Shown here: one piece after another, positions 1-11,396 of the stretch
Numbering within the stretch: the stretch's first letter is position 1
How the letters are laid out: every line of letters begins with the position of its first letter
Source of the DNA: Rugalucina vietnamica
Lineage: Eukaryota; Mollusca; Bivalvia; Lucinida; Lucinidae
NCBI GenBank assembly: GCA_964017185.1
Contig: OZ024869.1
Span: 61,406,761-61,470,760, forward strand
Direction of reading: 5' to 3'
Length of the DNA: 64,000 nt
Position numbers and translations under genes: made by a program
The notes under the pieces: model-generated
What the model was told of the DNA's origin: nothing
The model's input: only the letters and a program-made list of their open reading frames with translations
Database searches by the model: none

Positions 1-480
1 GGGTGTGCCAGGAGGGAAATCAGCCCCTGGCTCTACAAGAGAATATGACAAAATGATCGCTTATTTATGGTTTATCTACCTTCAAATACGACACAGTTAA
101 CCTTGATTTTCAGGTAAATTTTGTAACTTCAGAAATTGTTTGCTTGTTTACGATGCAACTGTTATAACGTTTATAGCTGCAACTGCATTTTAGCTTCAAT
201 ACTTAGTTAAACTGTGTCATTTTTACAAAAACACCCAGCATGTGCGCTTATTGGAGCATGTGCGCTAATTCTAACAAATATGGTATTTTTTTATGAACTA
301 TTATCTACCAGTACTATTCCGATAAAATATAAGCCAGTGTCAGTGGGGATCAAATCCAATGAAACCATGATCCATAGTCTGACCTAACCAGTATTCCACC
401 ATCCCAGCCACTGCCCTCCAATGATTATTTTTGCAGTCGTCAACTGAGATATTAAGAAAAGGAAAATACTTCTTCTTAGT
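1..480. other. unassigned AT-rich sequence at window edge
   Basis: No gene is supported. A minus-strand acceptor-like site (CTTGTAG at about 33-39) opens onto the window edge, but the 32 bases after it do not read as coronin-7 in the phase required. At about 325-415 a minus-strand stretch has weak tRNA-like A-box and B-box spacing (GGTGGAATACTGG and GGATTTGATCCC) and may be an old SINE head. Confidence 0.35.
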
Positions 481-489
481 GGTATTGTA

Positions 490-600
490 TTAGAGGGGAC
501 TGGAGCATATGGTAGAGTGTCGGACTCTAGTCCCGGAGGACCCAGGTTTTATCCGCAGCCGGGTCGCCTTTTGTTGTGACCTTGTGACAATTCCACAATT
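490..600 (+). mobile_element. possible tRNA-derived SINE head
   Basis: A tRNA-like stretch reads GGAGCATATGGTAGAGTGT, then CGGACTCTAGTCCCGGAGG and a B-box-like CAGGTTTTATCCGC. Order and spacing resemble a decayed tRNA head. No tail or target duplication was delimited, so this is tentative. Confidence 0.3.
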
Positions 601-653
601 TAACTTCTGAGGTAATGATCAGAAATTGATCGACTCAGTAGCAGCACACAGTA

Positions 654-655
<2 letters not shown>

Positions 656-705
<50 letters not shown>

Positions 706-735
706 AAAAATAAAAAAAAAAAAAAGGCGAGGAAG
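656..735 (+). repeat. (CA)n microsatellite followed by A-rich run
   Basis: About 22 CA dinucleotides (roughly 657-701) followed by a run of A with few interruptions to about 725. The Thr-His repeat peptide it could encode is an artefact. Confidence 0.95.
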
Positions 736-1990
736 GGGGAGTATCAATATGGCTGTCGCTACATGGCAGAGAACCATACGTGGGTGTAACTGTTTGCTGG
801 ACCAGTCAAAATGACCCCACTATTGCTTGGGGCATGAGGTGGGGAGTGGGTGCATCATGACCAGATGACAAATCACAATTAACTAAAATTACCTGTTGTG
901 TAGCAATGTTTTGTACTTTTGACAGCCCATGCTCCACGTTGTAGCAACTTTAACACATTTATTCAGTCTGGTCTAGCTTCTACTTCTAGCATCGCTTTGC
1001 CACTTGCCCTTGCCTTGGTCGAAAAAATTGACTGTCTTGCATTTTCCTCATGACAAACATGCCAAATACTGCATGAAAATGAATACTCCGCATCCTTGAC
1101 ACAGTTTATCTCATGCTGAACATAAATATTTTACAAATCTACATAATGGTTTCTTCATTTATGCACACAAAAGTTAATTATGAACTGAAATTGTAACTAT
1201 CTCGTCAGTTTTATCACTTGTCAATGGAAAGTCCGGGAAAATATGTCACTCGGGGAGCCTCATTATTCGCAAAAGACTTCAGATTAATAAATTCAATTTT
1301 CAATAAAATAAATAAAGATATGAATAAATTATTGCAGGATATATTAATTAATTAAAATATGTTTCATTTTTGATTTTTTGCACAAGTTACAATTAACAAA
1401 ACCAAATAAAAATAAAGTCCTTGAATAAATGCACTGATATCTCCCTTTTAAAATCTATAAACAAGGGAAGTAACTCAATTTTACCCATACCAACACTATA
1501 TTGCCTTTTTACCATAAACTACCTAAAAACACACTGGTTTGATTATAAAAATGAAATCCCGTCATCTTTTTTTAGCCTTTTAACCAAAATCTGTTCATAA
1601 AACAGGTCCATCATGAGAGAAAACAACACTTCAAAATGGGATCACCTAAAACCCGTGACGACATAAAACACTTGACGGTTTTACATTTTTTACATATCCT
1701 AAAAGCCGTGACGCAAGGTTGTTCCGTGACGTTTTTGTCACGGGTTTTTCGGGTATGACAATTGCAAGACCGCACGTGAGATAGCTTGTTATGTGAATCG
1801 GTAATAAATGAACAACAAATAAGAACTGTGTTGAAACATGTTATGGATATATATTTTGAATTATATAAATTATCTATTCTTTCTGTTTTTCTTCCTCTTT
1901 GGGTTCACACATTTCCTGCAGTAGTTCTATAATCATCTGATAAGACACATCAATAATACTGCTTTCTTGTTGTTAGAATATTGATGAGAA
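736..1990. other. unassigned intergenic or intronic sequence
   Basis: AT-rich and without supported genes. Between 1650 and 1745 there is a cluster of CCGTGACG and its complement CGTCACGG, which recurs at about 2128-2200 in the relic that follows. These clusters could belong to one older element, but its limits are not visible. Confidence 0.4.
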
Positions 1991-3185
1991 CTTTAAATAT
2001 TTGATAAAAATCTAAAAAAAAATAGAGGGGGTATACCAATGGAAACGTATATATCTCAGCGACCAAAAGCCATACAGATCTGAAATTGGTATCAAATATC
2101 AAAAGGAGAATTTCTTGGAGAATCTTCCGTCACGGGTAGCGGTGTCACGGGTTTTCTTGTATCCTGGATCGTCATGGATTTTTTTCTAACCGTGACGAAC
2201 TTGTCCATCGGTTCTTCTGGTTGTCTATCTGGTTGTTCGTGTTCCTCAAGGATGTAATCAAAATCACCTGGCCTTGGTCGTAGTATCAAAATAAAGTACC
2301 TTTTCCAGTTCATCTAACATGAGTGAGTGTCCACATATTACAACTAAGTTCGGGAATGTGTGAATGGCATGGATGAACTCATTGCTGCTGTCCCGTGCGA
2401 TGGCGTGGATGTTGAAAAGAGCATCTCTAGATATCCTCAATTCATTGTTTCATTTTGAATCTGCTTCAAATTCTATGGCATTTCCTCTACGTGGATTTCA
2501 TTTTTATAAACAGCATTTGGGTCTTCCGACTTTGTTTGTTTCAACCATGTATCTAAGGAACTGGGCTTGGTTCTGACGAATGGTCTGGCGGTGTTCTTTG
2601 CATTTCCATGAGCAAGCGATTGTAAAACTTCGTCATTTCCATTATACCAAGGACACTCTATCGAGTGTCCTTGATTATACTGTATCAGAAATGGGCCGTT
2701 ATCATGTCCGGGTTCATGAAAAACAAACTTCACAAACTCTTTGGATGCTCCATTTTCAGTGGCGATATAAAAGTACTTCTTTTTTATCTTTGGATTTTTT
2801 CTTGGCAACGCCACAGTTCCCTGATTTACAATGGAAGTCTATGGGAAAATCCCCCAAAGGGTGTTTTTAAAACTGGCTACAACATTCATATAAAATATAT
2901 TTTATCAGAAAAAAGGGTCATCTGCCTTGTTTTAGGACCTAATCTACTGGAGAAACTGAAAATTGTTTATTTTTTTGATAGGCGATGTATCACCATTTGC
3001 AGGTTTTGCATGGTTTTTAGCAAGAGCTGTACTTAATAACTCAGCAACCAAAAGCTCTAGAGAGCTGAAATTGATATCAAATGATAGCCACGATAATGTT
3101 CTATAACCATATAATATGATACATGAATAATTTGACTTTCTTGTTATTCGAATATTGACAAGAACATTAAACATTAGATAAAAAT
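1990..3185 (+). repeat. AT-rich tandem-repeat units interrupted by the relic
   Basis: At 2028-2100 and again at 3036-3180 the sequence reads GTATACCAATGGAAACG, then ATCTCAGC..CAAAAGC, AGCTGAAATTGGTATCAAAT and a TTGACTTTCTTG stretch. The same unit recurs at 13690-14100 and 49800-50600, so this is a dispersed family of AT-rich tandem units. Confidence 0.6.
2092..2870 (-). pseudogene. relic of a transposase-like protein gene
   Basis: Two broken minus-strand frames fit one protein type. The first part (2814 down to 2473) contains NPKIKKKYFYIATENGA, FVFHEPGHDNGPFLIQY and RTKPSSLDTWLKQTKSE, ending with NAVYKNEIHVEE. After a stop and a frame change the sequence continues as LRISRDALFNIHAIARD and LVVICGHSLMLDELEKVLYF (about 2440 to 2290). 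I associate this order (Y/F-x-x-ENG, PGH-x-N-x-PF-I-Y, a RT-x-P-S-x-L segment, then an LP-ML-x-EL-E-x-V-L-x-YDTT-like segment) with an uncharacterised protein family that occurs in many copies in cnidarian and molluscan genomes, possibly linked to MULE/FLYWCH transposases. The family name is an inference. Stops and frame changes show it is dead. It is embedded in AT-rich tandem units whose other half resumes at about 3030. Confidence 0.45.
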
Positions 3186-3189
3186 CACA

Positions 3190-5106
3190 GACCAGAGGAC
3201 CAATGGTCCTGTAAACGCCCACCTGAGTCTGCTGCATATATGAATATTCTGGTATTCAACCCCAGTGCAGGGGCAGATGAAGCCCTTGGGCCGTTTTCTT
3301 TTTTCAGAATAATCAATATTCTGTCCATCTGCCAATTTCTTGCTGGCTTTTCCCTTCAAATGACATTTTTAACAGTTTTTCACATTCAAATGCATGGGCA
3401 ACCCATGTTGACCTTGCCATAAACTTGGTCAAGGTCATCAAAGGGTCATGATTTATATATACATTGTAGTACTATAGCCATGGATGTTTCACGCCAAGTT
3501 TCATTGAAATCAATCTGATGGTTTCAGAGAAGTAGATATTTGAAGGGTTTTTACCATATATGGGCATGGCAGCCATCTTGGTCATGTGACCTAGATTATT
3601 AATATACACATTGGTTACCCCATCCTATAGATGCTTCACATAAAATTTGGCTTCAATTGGCCAAGTGGTTTCAGAGGTGAAGATGTTTGAATATTATGGT
3701 AATATACATGTATATTGCCCCGGGGTGTGGGCATATGAGCCCTTAGGTCCAATTTGTTTTCAGAATCATTAATATTTAGTCCTACCACCCATTTCCTGCA
3801 AGATTTTCACCTCAAATGACTTTTTAAAAGTTTTCCCCATTCCAATGCATTGGCGACCTATGTTGACCTTGTCGTAAAATAGGTCAAGGTCACCACAGGG
3901 TCGTGATTTATATACACAGTGTAGTACTTCAGACATTGGTGCTTCATGCCAAGTTTCTTTGAAATCGGTCCACCAGATTCGGAGAAGAAGATTTTTGAAG
4001 GGGTTTTACCATATATGGGCATGGCAGCCATCTTAGTCATGTGAACTAGATAATTTATATTTACATTAATTCCCCCATTCCATAGATGCTTCACATAAAA
4101 TTTGGCTTTGATTTGCCAAGCGGTTTCAGAGGAGAATATGTTTGAATATTATGGTAATATACATGTATATTGCCCCGGGGTGGGGGCAGATGAGCCCCTG
4201 GGTCCAATTTTTTTTTTTCAGAATCATTAATATTCCGTCCTACTGCCCATTTCCTGCAAGACTTTCACTTTAAATGACATTTTAAAAGTTTTCCCATTCA
4301 AATGCATTGGCGACCTATGTTGACCTTGCCGTAAAAAAGGTCAAGGTCATCACAGGGTCATGATTTATATATACATTGTAGTACTTGAGCCATCGATGCT
4401 TCATGCCAAGTTTCTTTGAAATCGATCCACCGGTTCTGGAGAAGAAGATTTTTGAAGGGTTTTTACCATATATGGGCATTGCGGCCATCTTGGTCATGTG
4501 ACCTGGATTATTTATATACACATTGATTACCCCGTCCTATTGATGCTTCACATAAAATTTGGTTTTGATTGGCCAAGCGGTTTCAGAGGAGATGATGTTT
4601 GAATATTATAGAAATATACATGTATATTGCCCCGTGGTGGGGGCAAATGAGTCCCTGGGGTCCAATTTTTTTTCAGAATCATTAATATTCAGTCCTACTG
4701 CCCATTTCCTGAAAGACTTTCACTTTAAATGACTTTAAATGACATTTTGAAAGTTTTCCCCATTCAAATGCATTGGCGACCTATGTTGACCTTGCCGTAA
4801 AATAGGTCAAGGTCATCACAGGGTCATGATTTATATATACATTGTAGTGCTTGAGCCATCAATGCTTCATGCCAAGTTTCGTTGAAATCTGTCCGTGGGT
4901 TCTGGAGAAGAAGATTTTTTTGAAGGGTTTTTACCATATATGGGCATGGCGGCCATCTTGGTCATGTGACCTGGATTTCTTATATACACATTGGTTCCAC
5001 CTTCCTATAGATGCTTCATATAAAATTTGGCTTTGGTTGGCCAAGCGGTTTCAGAGAAGATCTTTGAAATTGTGGACGGACGGACGACGGACGACGGACG
5101 GACGCC
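3190..5106 (+). repeat. satellite-bearing element, family A, left portion
   Basis: It begins ACCAGAGGACCAATGGTCCT then CGCCCACCTGAG. It holds four units of about 430-500 bp, each with GGTCAAGGTCA, a GAGAAGAAGATTTTTGAAG element, ATGGCGGCCATCTTGGTCAT, GTGACCTGGA and TTGGCCAAGCGGTTTCAGAG. The last unit runs into GGACGGACGACGGACGACGG. The element is cut at 5106 by the 8.5 kb insertion and resumes at 13626, where its terminal hairpin lies. Confidence 0.85.
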
Positions 5107-5108
5107 TA

Positions 5109-5485
5109 TGGAACGCCATAACTGTCTTATGTTAAGAACTGTCATTATATGCTGTTGAAAGATATTATGTAGTGTTCGTTTATCATTCCATCTTGTCCAC
5201 TTACTATTATCTTGGCTTCATTCAATATGTTATCATGTCAGCTTTACATTTTGTTATGTTAAATCATCTTTTTATTGAGTTAATATATAATGTTGTCATG
5301 TCTACTCATTATTTGGTTGGCTTCGGTTCTCGTGTTGTCTTGTCATTTTATCGTTATGTTAGCTTCATATATTATCTTATTTGGTCAATTTACCATTTAC
5401 TTCTTTCGATATGGCATATTATCTTGTTCGTTTTCTATGTAATCTGGTTAACACTGCGTTCTATTGGCTCTAAGGGTCATAAAAC
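5109..5485 (+). repeat. left terminal inverted repeat of the 8.5 kb element
   Basis: It matches 13249-13625 in inverse. It is AT-rich with recurring GTTATGTTA, TGTCATTTT and TATTATCTT motifs, as if built from an older degenerate minisatellite. The hydrophobic Tyr/Ile-rich peptides it can encode on both copies are by-products of this composition, not evidence of a membrane protein. Confidence 0.8.
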
Positions 5486-5592
5486 CCTTCTACTGGCTTT
5501 GTACATTTTGTTGTTATGTCAAGTCATCATTTTGATAAGCTAACTTAGTATTTTGTTCAGTCGGTCATACAAACCCTGAGAGCCTCCACATG

Positions 5593-7575
5593 TCAGAATG
5601 AACTCACCCCTTCCTTTGTGACCACAATATCATGCATGAATGGGGCAGATCTATCCATAAGAGGGACCTGTTTGTATTCACTTTTAGTGAAAACATCCGA
5701 GAACTGACCATTAAATTCTTCCGCCTTCTCAAATTCAGATTGAGCTATTCCACTTCCATTTCTCTTTTTCAACGGGGGAATACCTTGGGTATCTTTTTTC
5801 TGACTGTTTATGTACCTGTAAAAATCTCTAGGATTAGCCTTAACATCTCCTACCAAGTTGTTCACATAAAGATCATGCTGCTTCCTGATATAAGCTTTGA
5901 TCTCTTTCCGTAAAGATTCAAATTTAGATCTAAATTTTGCACTACCAGTCTTTTTAGCTTTTGCATGAGTTGCATTTTTTCTGCGAATCTTCCTTCTTAT
6001 TTCAGGTGTTATCCAAGGGACAGAGGAAACTGAGCGACTAGTTTTTGAGGGGATATGTTTATCTGCCGATTCCTGAATAAACGATGTAATGAGATTGAAA
6101 TTTTCCTGGACCGACCGAGTATCTGAGTAACCGTTGAAGTATCTTTCCTTTGCAAATTTAAGTGTTTCTGCTCTCATAGATTCATAATCACCTTTCTGAT
6201 AACGATACACTTTTCTCCTAGGTTTCTTTATAGGGGGGATAGCAATTTTCAATGTGCCAAAAACAATGTCATGATCACTGAGCTTATCCGGGGAATGAAT
6301 GTCTACAAACTGACCAGGAAGAGAGGTCAAAATTAAGTCCAAAGTATTTCTTTCTCTGGTGGGGAAATTGACTAATTGTTCCAAACCATGGTCATTCATG
6401 ATATCTATCAAAATCTGACCCTCCGTCTGACTCAATGATGACCCAGATTTGCTGAGTCTGTCCGGCCATACAATATCTCTAAAGTTGAAATCACCTAAAA
6501 CATGAATTAAGGGGGGTTTGTTGCCTTTATTAATATTTTTGATTTTGTCAAGCTGTTCTCTAAATAAATTGTCAAACTTTTCCAGTGAATTCAATAAGTC
6601 ATTTCCATTGTCCGATACTGGTAAATGACCATTGACAGGTGGTCGATACCAGCTAGCCACAAAGTGAGTTTTCTTATTTACAAAAAGTTTGACCCAAAAC
6701 TGACTCTGAGTCATTGTCCAATTCTGTGAGGGGCATGTGTGGGATGTCCTTGTGTACGAGAAGCATAACACCACCACCATGTAAGGTTCTATCCTTTCTG
6801 TACTCGCTGTATGGAAAAGATTCCGGAAATAATTCAGACGTTAATATGGAATTGTCAATTTTTGTTTCCTGAATCGCCAAAATCTGCGATTGATGAAAAT
6901 CAATGAAGGCCAACAACTCAAGTTTTTTTCCTCTTATACTGTTTATGTTGATACTGGAAAATTTCAGACCACTAATAAAACTGTTTTTGCTATTCAAGGT
7001 TTCAGTGGACTTGTTTTCATGACCTCTTGCAAGTAGGTCAAACCTATTTTCACTTTCCAAGTTAAACTGTTCATTGAAAAAAGAGTCTGAGAAATTGAAA
7101 AAGTCACATTTTGGGCAAATCCATGTACAGTTTGAGTTTTGCATCGTTTCATACTCTGAGTCTGACATAAAAGAACAGTTATTGTGCACCCACATTTCAC
7201 ATTTGTCACACTGGACAGCCTTATGGGAATTCAAAACAGCACCACTGCATAGGCTGCACTCAGCTTTGCAGTTTGAACAATACCAAGAATCATTACCCGA
7301 CTCAATCTTTTGTAACTCAACGGGACCAAGATTTACGCAAGACGCATGGAAGCGTTTCTCGCAATCTTCACATTTAACTGCTTTCTCGGCCGCCTTACAA
7401 TACTTCTTGCACGTGCGGCACTGGAACCTGGGGCCTGGGTTCATTTCTATATCTCCAGCCAAAATAATAAGAATCAACAAGTTTGTTCCCTTTGAAGGAT
7501 TGAAACTGCGTAATCCTTCGGAGCCTCTTCGGTTACCAATTTTCCTTGTGAGAGCCTGTAACATGATTGCAGACT
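5593..7575 (-). mobile_element. CR1-like LINE fragment with 2A-like motif, 3' truncated
   Basis: Minus-strand frames 7582-6674 and 6780-5593 belong to one retrotransposon polyprotein joined across a frameshift near 6695. The order is: a hydrophobic N-terminal stretch followed by the 2A-like motif GDIEMNPGP; two PHD-like Cys/His fingers (CRTCKKYC..CEDCEKRFHASC and CSLCSG..CDKCEMWVHNNC); and an APE-type endonuclease with SSININS, AIQETK, the GGGVML strand, LGDFNF and LSDHDIV. After that comes the connector WITPEIRRKIRRKN and the start of the reverse-transcriptase region. The sequence stops before any RT palm motif, so the RT and 3' end are missing. Loss of the 3' end is unusual, because LINE copies normally lose the 5' end. 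The N-terminal methionines run into flanking RT-fragment sequence, so the true start is unclear. Confidence 0.85.
7430..7456 (-). other. 2A-like ribosome-skipping motif
   Basis: The nine codons read GDIEMNPGP, matching the consensus D-[VI]-E-x-N-P-G-P, and are preceded by a hydrophobic LLILIILA stretch. 2A-like motifs at the N-terminus of CR1/L2-type retrotransposon proteins are known in sea urchin, lancelet and oyster elements. Skipping would release a short N-terminal peptide from the fingers and endonuclease. Whether it works here is not shown. Confidence 0.8.
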
Positions 7576-7925
7576 CTAGCAAACCTAATAAGTTGCGAAA
7601 TGTATATAAGCACGATGAGGAACGTCACCATCCAAAACGGAAAATTTACTATATCAAAATCAAAGTCATCGCGCTTATCATAAATTTTAGAAGAAACAAA
7701 TCCATTTGAAACAGAAAGATGTAGATCTAAAAAGGGGGCTCGGTATCTGAGATATTGGCTTTGTTCAACTGTAGTTCAGTTGGATAAATTTGATTGACCA
7801 TACCTTCAAAATAAGGGTTGTCAATGTTCAAAAGGTCATCGAGGTACCTAGAAGTGGTATTAAAAGCCTCGATAACATCAGCTTGATTATCATGGTTGAG
7901 AGAATCCATGAAATCTCTTTTAGCA
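7576..7925 (-). mobile_element. reverse-transcriptase fragment, downstream part
   Basis: The minus-strand frame reads RDFMDSLNHDNQADVIEAFN, then SRYLDDLLNIDNPYFEGM and VNQIYPTELQLNKANISDTE. Past a stop it goes on as DLHLSVSNGFVSSKIYDKRD before losing frame. YLDD is the RT catalytic motif. The same protein type is abundant in bivalve and cnidarian DNA; a Penelope-like identity is possible but not established. Its upstream half lies at 10311-10740, separated by a later insertion. Confidence 0.7.
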
Positions 7926-9074
7926 CGGTAGTACTGAAATGCGAAATCGGCTTGATTTCGCGAAATCAAAATGAAATGCGAAATCGTCCCTTTTTAATAA
8001 TTTAAAGGCAAATTGGTAACCAGAAAACAGTATTTCCTTGATAATATGTTTAATTAGTTATAGGCCAACATATCGATGTATAAGATAATAAAATTTGATA
8101 ATTGTTAAGTAATAATCGACCTAGGAGAACCGATTTCGCGCGACAAGCTCAACGGAATCAACCAGTTCAATCAGCGAAATCGCCTCTAATATTAAATTTT
8201 AAAATCAAATTTACAACCCAGATACATTATTTAAGCACAATTATAATTTGGTTAGCTATATACCTATATCTTGACATAGAAAGATGATATATCTGGACAA
8301 TTGTTAAATGATAATCGAGCTTCGAGAGACGATTTCGTCCAACAAGCTTTCCGAAATCAAAGTTCAGTCAGCGAAATCGCCTTACAATCAAATTTATAAC
8401 GCAGATACATTATCTGTTCAATAATATATTTAATTAGAAATATACGAACATGTAAACGATAAGAAATTTTGACAATTATTCGAATAATATTCGAGCTTGC
8501 TGGTAAAGCTTCTCGCGCAACAAACTTGACGAAATCAAAGTTCAATTAGCGAAATCGCCTCTTAAATTAACGTAGTTACACAGATACAAATTTTACTCAA
8601 TAAAATAAAATGTTTTAGTAGTAATAATCCAACATCTTAAAGTAAAAGAATATATCTTTTAATTATTGTTAAGAGATTCTGCGCGATAATCTTAAAGAAG
8701 TCAAAATTCAATTAGCGAAATCGCTTCTTGTACAATACTTAATTTATATAACAAATAATTAATCCTTTCTCTACATGAAAAAAGTTCAAGAATTAATTAC
8801 CAAACTTATAACACCGTAATTGTCTCTTTTATTGGAGTTTAAATTTAATTTTACACTACACGCTTTGACGACATCACATAACGAAAACATGCCCATGCAA
8901 TAAACAGAGAATTTTTGAGCTTTAAAATTTGAAAATTTTTAGCTGAAATATTGTGAAAAAAAGATTGTGGGCGGTTCTAAATATGTTCTGGCGGACATAT
9001 TTTCGTAATGTATAGTGAATAGCGAAATCGCATAATTTAGTAATTTAAGAAAACACGTAAGAAAACACAAAAAT

Positions 9075-9118
<44 letters not shown>

Positions 9119-9396
9119 CCAGGTGTTCCGATGAAATTATCTGCGTCTCTTAGTGATCAGGTACATTAAAGAAATTCGATAATCCTTTCTTGGCCCTTAA
9201 TTAGATTAGTTGTTGATGATTACCTTCTGCGCGAGCTTGTTAATTGGATTATCGTCTTAGGTGTCATTTAACACGGAAGGTGTCAGTTGGTCTGATAATA
9301 TTATAACAAAGAAAGCGACATCCTTGATCCTTAAATAGAAACAGACACAGAAGCATTTTTTTCTTTGATCTTTAATTAGAAATGAATTTAGAAATG

Positions 9397-9437
<41 letters not shown>

Positions 9438-10310
9438 TCTTTAAATTTCAAAGACATTTTTGGTCGTTGAATGCTCAATAGGAATTATAACAATTGTAAA
9501 ATTGTACTTTAAAGAACATGCCGAAATTTTATGTTTAAGTATAAAACATGAATTCATTCCGCTGCTTCTTCTGTTGCTGAGTACGTTCGCATATGGGATT
9601 ATCTTTTTATTCTTTGATTGTGTTTTTTTTTTTATTCCGAAAAGACAGTGGCTTTTCTTCAGTCCTATACGGAGTGATTCTGTTATCTAGAAAGACAGTG
9701 ACTTTCATTTTGGATTTATTGTGTTCTAGTGTTTTGTTTAACTAGTGTATTTTCTGTGCTATGGTGTTTTGTTTACATATTGTGTTTGTTTACTGTGAAA
9801 TAATGCCGGACTCATTTCAGACAAAAATATAAAGAAATGGTCAACATACATGTACACGATGACCCCTTTGAGCAATGGAGCTGGTGACTGCTTATGTAAG
9901 AAATGCATTCACCTTCCTTTTGCTATTAAGGGTCATCGGTTTTTACTAACAGAGAAGAAATCAAAGTTAATGGTCGAGCCTAAAATAATCAAGATGTTTC
10001 TGTAAGTCAACAATGTTTATCCTTCATTTGATGTAAAACAGACCTTTTATGCCATACAAGCGGATTGAGTTCGCCATTCAAGAGAAATCACACGTCATAT
10101 TTAATTCACCTTATAAGTCCTCACAAAAACACAATTTAAAAATAAATTTATTGATTAAAATTTGGTTCTATATAGAATAATTGCAAGGTCAAATGTTTTT
10201 AAAAAGCATGTTGAAAATTTAAGGGATGATTACGCTATTCAGTAGAGACGATTTCGCGAAATCAAGCCGATTTCGCAAAATCAAGCCGATTTCGCATTTC
10301 AGTACTACCC
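7926..10310. mobile_element. 2.4 kb non-autonomous DNA transposon with TIRs and 9 bp TSD
   Basis: The ends are inverted: CGGTAGTACTGAAATGCG at 7926 and the complement of GGGTAGTACTGAAATGCG at 10310, extending through AAATCGGCTTGATTTCGCG. CTTTTAGCA flanks both sides (7917-7925 and 10311-10319), a 9 bp target duplication that splits a coding segment whose halves fit together. A 9 bp duplication favours a Mutator-like element. The interior has no transposase; instead a TIR-related motif (AGCGAAATCGCC, with CGAAATCAAAGTTCA just before it) recurs about every 180 bp from 8126 to 8730. A (GA)n run (about 9078-9116) and an A run (about 9397-9435) are also inside. Confidence 0.85.
9078..9116 (+). repeat. 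(GA)n microsatellite
   Basis: About 19 uninterrupted AG dinucleotides inside the 2.4 kb element. Confidence 0.95.
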
Positions 10311-10740
10311 CTTTTAGCAGTATAAAAATAAATCAGCTACGAGAGGTGCGCAATTTGTACCCATCGGAATTCCAACACTTTGTCTGTATAACTTGGTCCC
10401 AGATCTAATATAAATTTTATCCAGGAGATTGGATACATTCTGACATGACCAATTGAAAGTGTATACCGACTTTGCCCAGTTTGGTCACAGGAAGTGAAAA
10501 AAGCCTTTCTGTCATTACATGTCAAATACAGTGAACCTTAGTTTTTAATGCCCTTTTAATACTCTATCAAATCCAGAAGTCTTTCTTTAATTAGATTATG
10601 TGGTAATGTTGTATACAGAGTGGAAAAATCATATGTGGACAAGCTCGTCGCACGGAACCCTCTACACTTCAATTTAGTGAGCACCTCGCCAGAATTTTTT
10701 ATTGACCAAAACCAATTTAATTTGAAGTTTCATACACCGT
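10311..10740 (-). mobile_element. reverse-transcriptase fragment, upstream part
   Basis: On the minus strand, frame-broken codons give LYLTCNDRKAFFTSCDQTG, a SRYTL segment, then APLVADLFLYC just before the insertion point. These are the residues expected immediately upstream of the RDFMDSL and YLDD segment found at 7925 and below. The two parts were one reverse-transcriptase region before the 2.4 kb element split it. Stops and frame changes show it is inactive. Confidence 0.65.
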
Positions 10741-11006
10741 CTCACAGTATCTTATAACATGAAATTTGATAGCAGTAAGACAGAAAGTTAATAATTTAGA
10801 AAGTTCAGTAGTAGTACATGTGCAAGAGCTAGAATTTGCAATAAATCTAGCTTTGTATGGTCTTTTGTGAAAATTAGGTAACCAATACATCGTAGGAAGT
10901 TTGTCTTGGCCTTCATTGACACAAAAAGAAAACTTAACAGGTAAATCGAGGATTGGAGAGGCTTGTTCCTACTTTTGAATCTGAAAATATTCCCCTGAAA
11001 AAAAAA
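10741..11006. other. unassigned sequence in the 8.5 kb element
   Basis: AT-rich. Short minus-strand open frames exist, but none has recognisable motifs or splice sites that join to neighbours. Confidence 0.3.
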
Positions 11007-11250
11007 TGAGCATATGCGTGAGAAAACCAACAATTCGGGTTCCGACCAGGTCCGATACAAACCAGGCTCACTACAGTACAGTCACAGAAGATGGCGAGAG
11101 GGTAGAAATTTTGCATTTAGAAAGTAGAGGAATTATTCTATCCGTGTAGCGAAAACAAAGGCGCTGATCAGCTTCGCAGTTACTGCGAAGCTGATCTGCG
11201 CCTTTGTTTTCGCCTATGCAGATTGTTTGTTTTCCCATGTAGCGGCTCGT
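11007..11250. mobile_element. M1 palindromic MITE
   Basis: A member of the family bounded by TGAGCC..C and its complement, with GAGAAAACCAACAAT near one end and ATTGTTTGTTTTCCCAT near the other. The centre (about 11150-11213) is a strong palindrome: AAAACAAAGGCGCTGATCAG, then CTTCGCAGTTACTGCGAAG, then the complement. Confidence 0.85.
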
Positions 11251-11396
11251 ATGTAAATTGTCTTTGTATGAAATGAACTGCCTATTGGTAACAAATAGGT
11301 TGGACATCATGAATTTACGTTAGGAATTGCTTTCAACCTTTGAAGAATAAGTCTGAAAGAGCTGGACCTTTAGAATTTGTAATAAATGCATGTAAA

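Noticed and set aside
1..32. Possible exon after a CTTGTAG acceptor on the minus strand
   Set aside because: The preceding coronin-7 exon ends in phase 0, and in that phase the 32 bases do not match the expected propeller strand. The segment is too short to judge.
5172..5543. 123-residue hydrophobic open frame, repeated at 13129-13476 on the other strand
   Set aside because: Both are the AT-rich inverted ends of one element; the Tyr/Ile-rich peptides follow from repeat composition.
7074..7709. 211-residue plus-strand open frame
   Set aside because: It lies antisense to the LINE fingers and 2A region; the minus-strand frame carries the recognisable domains.
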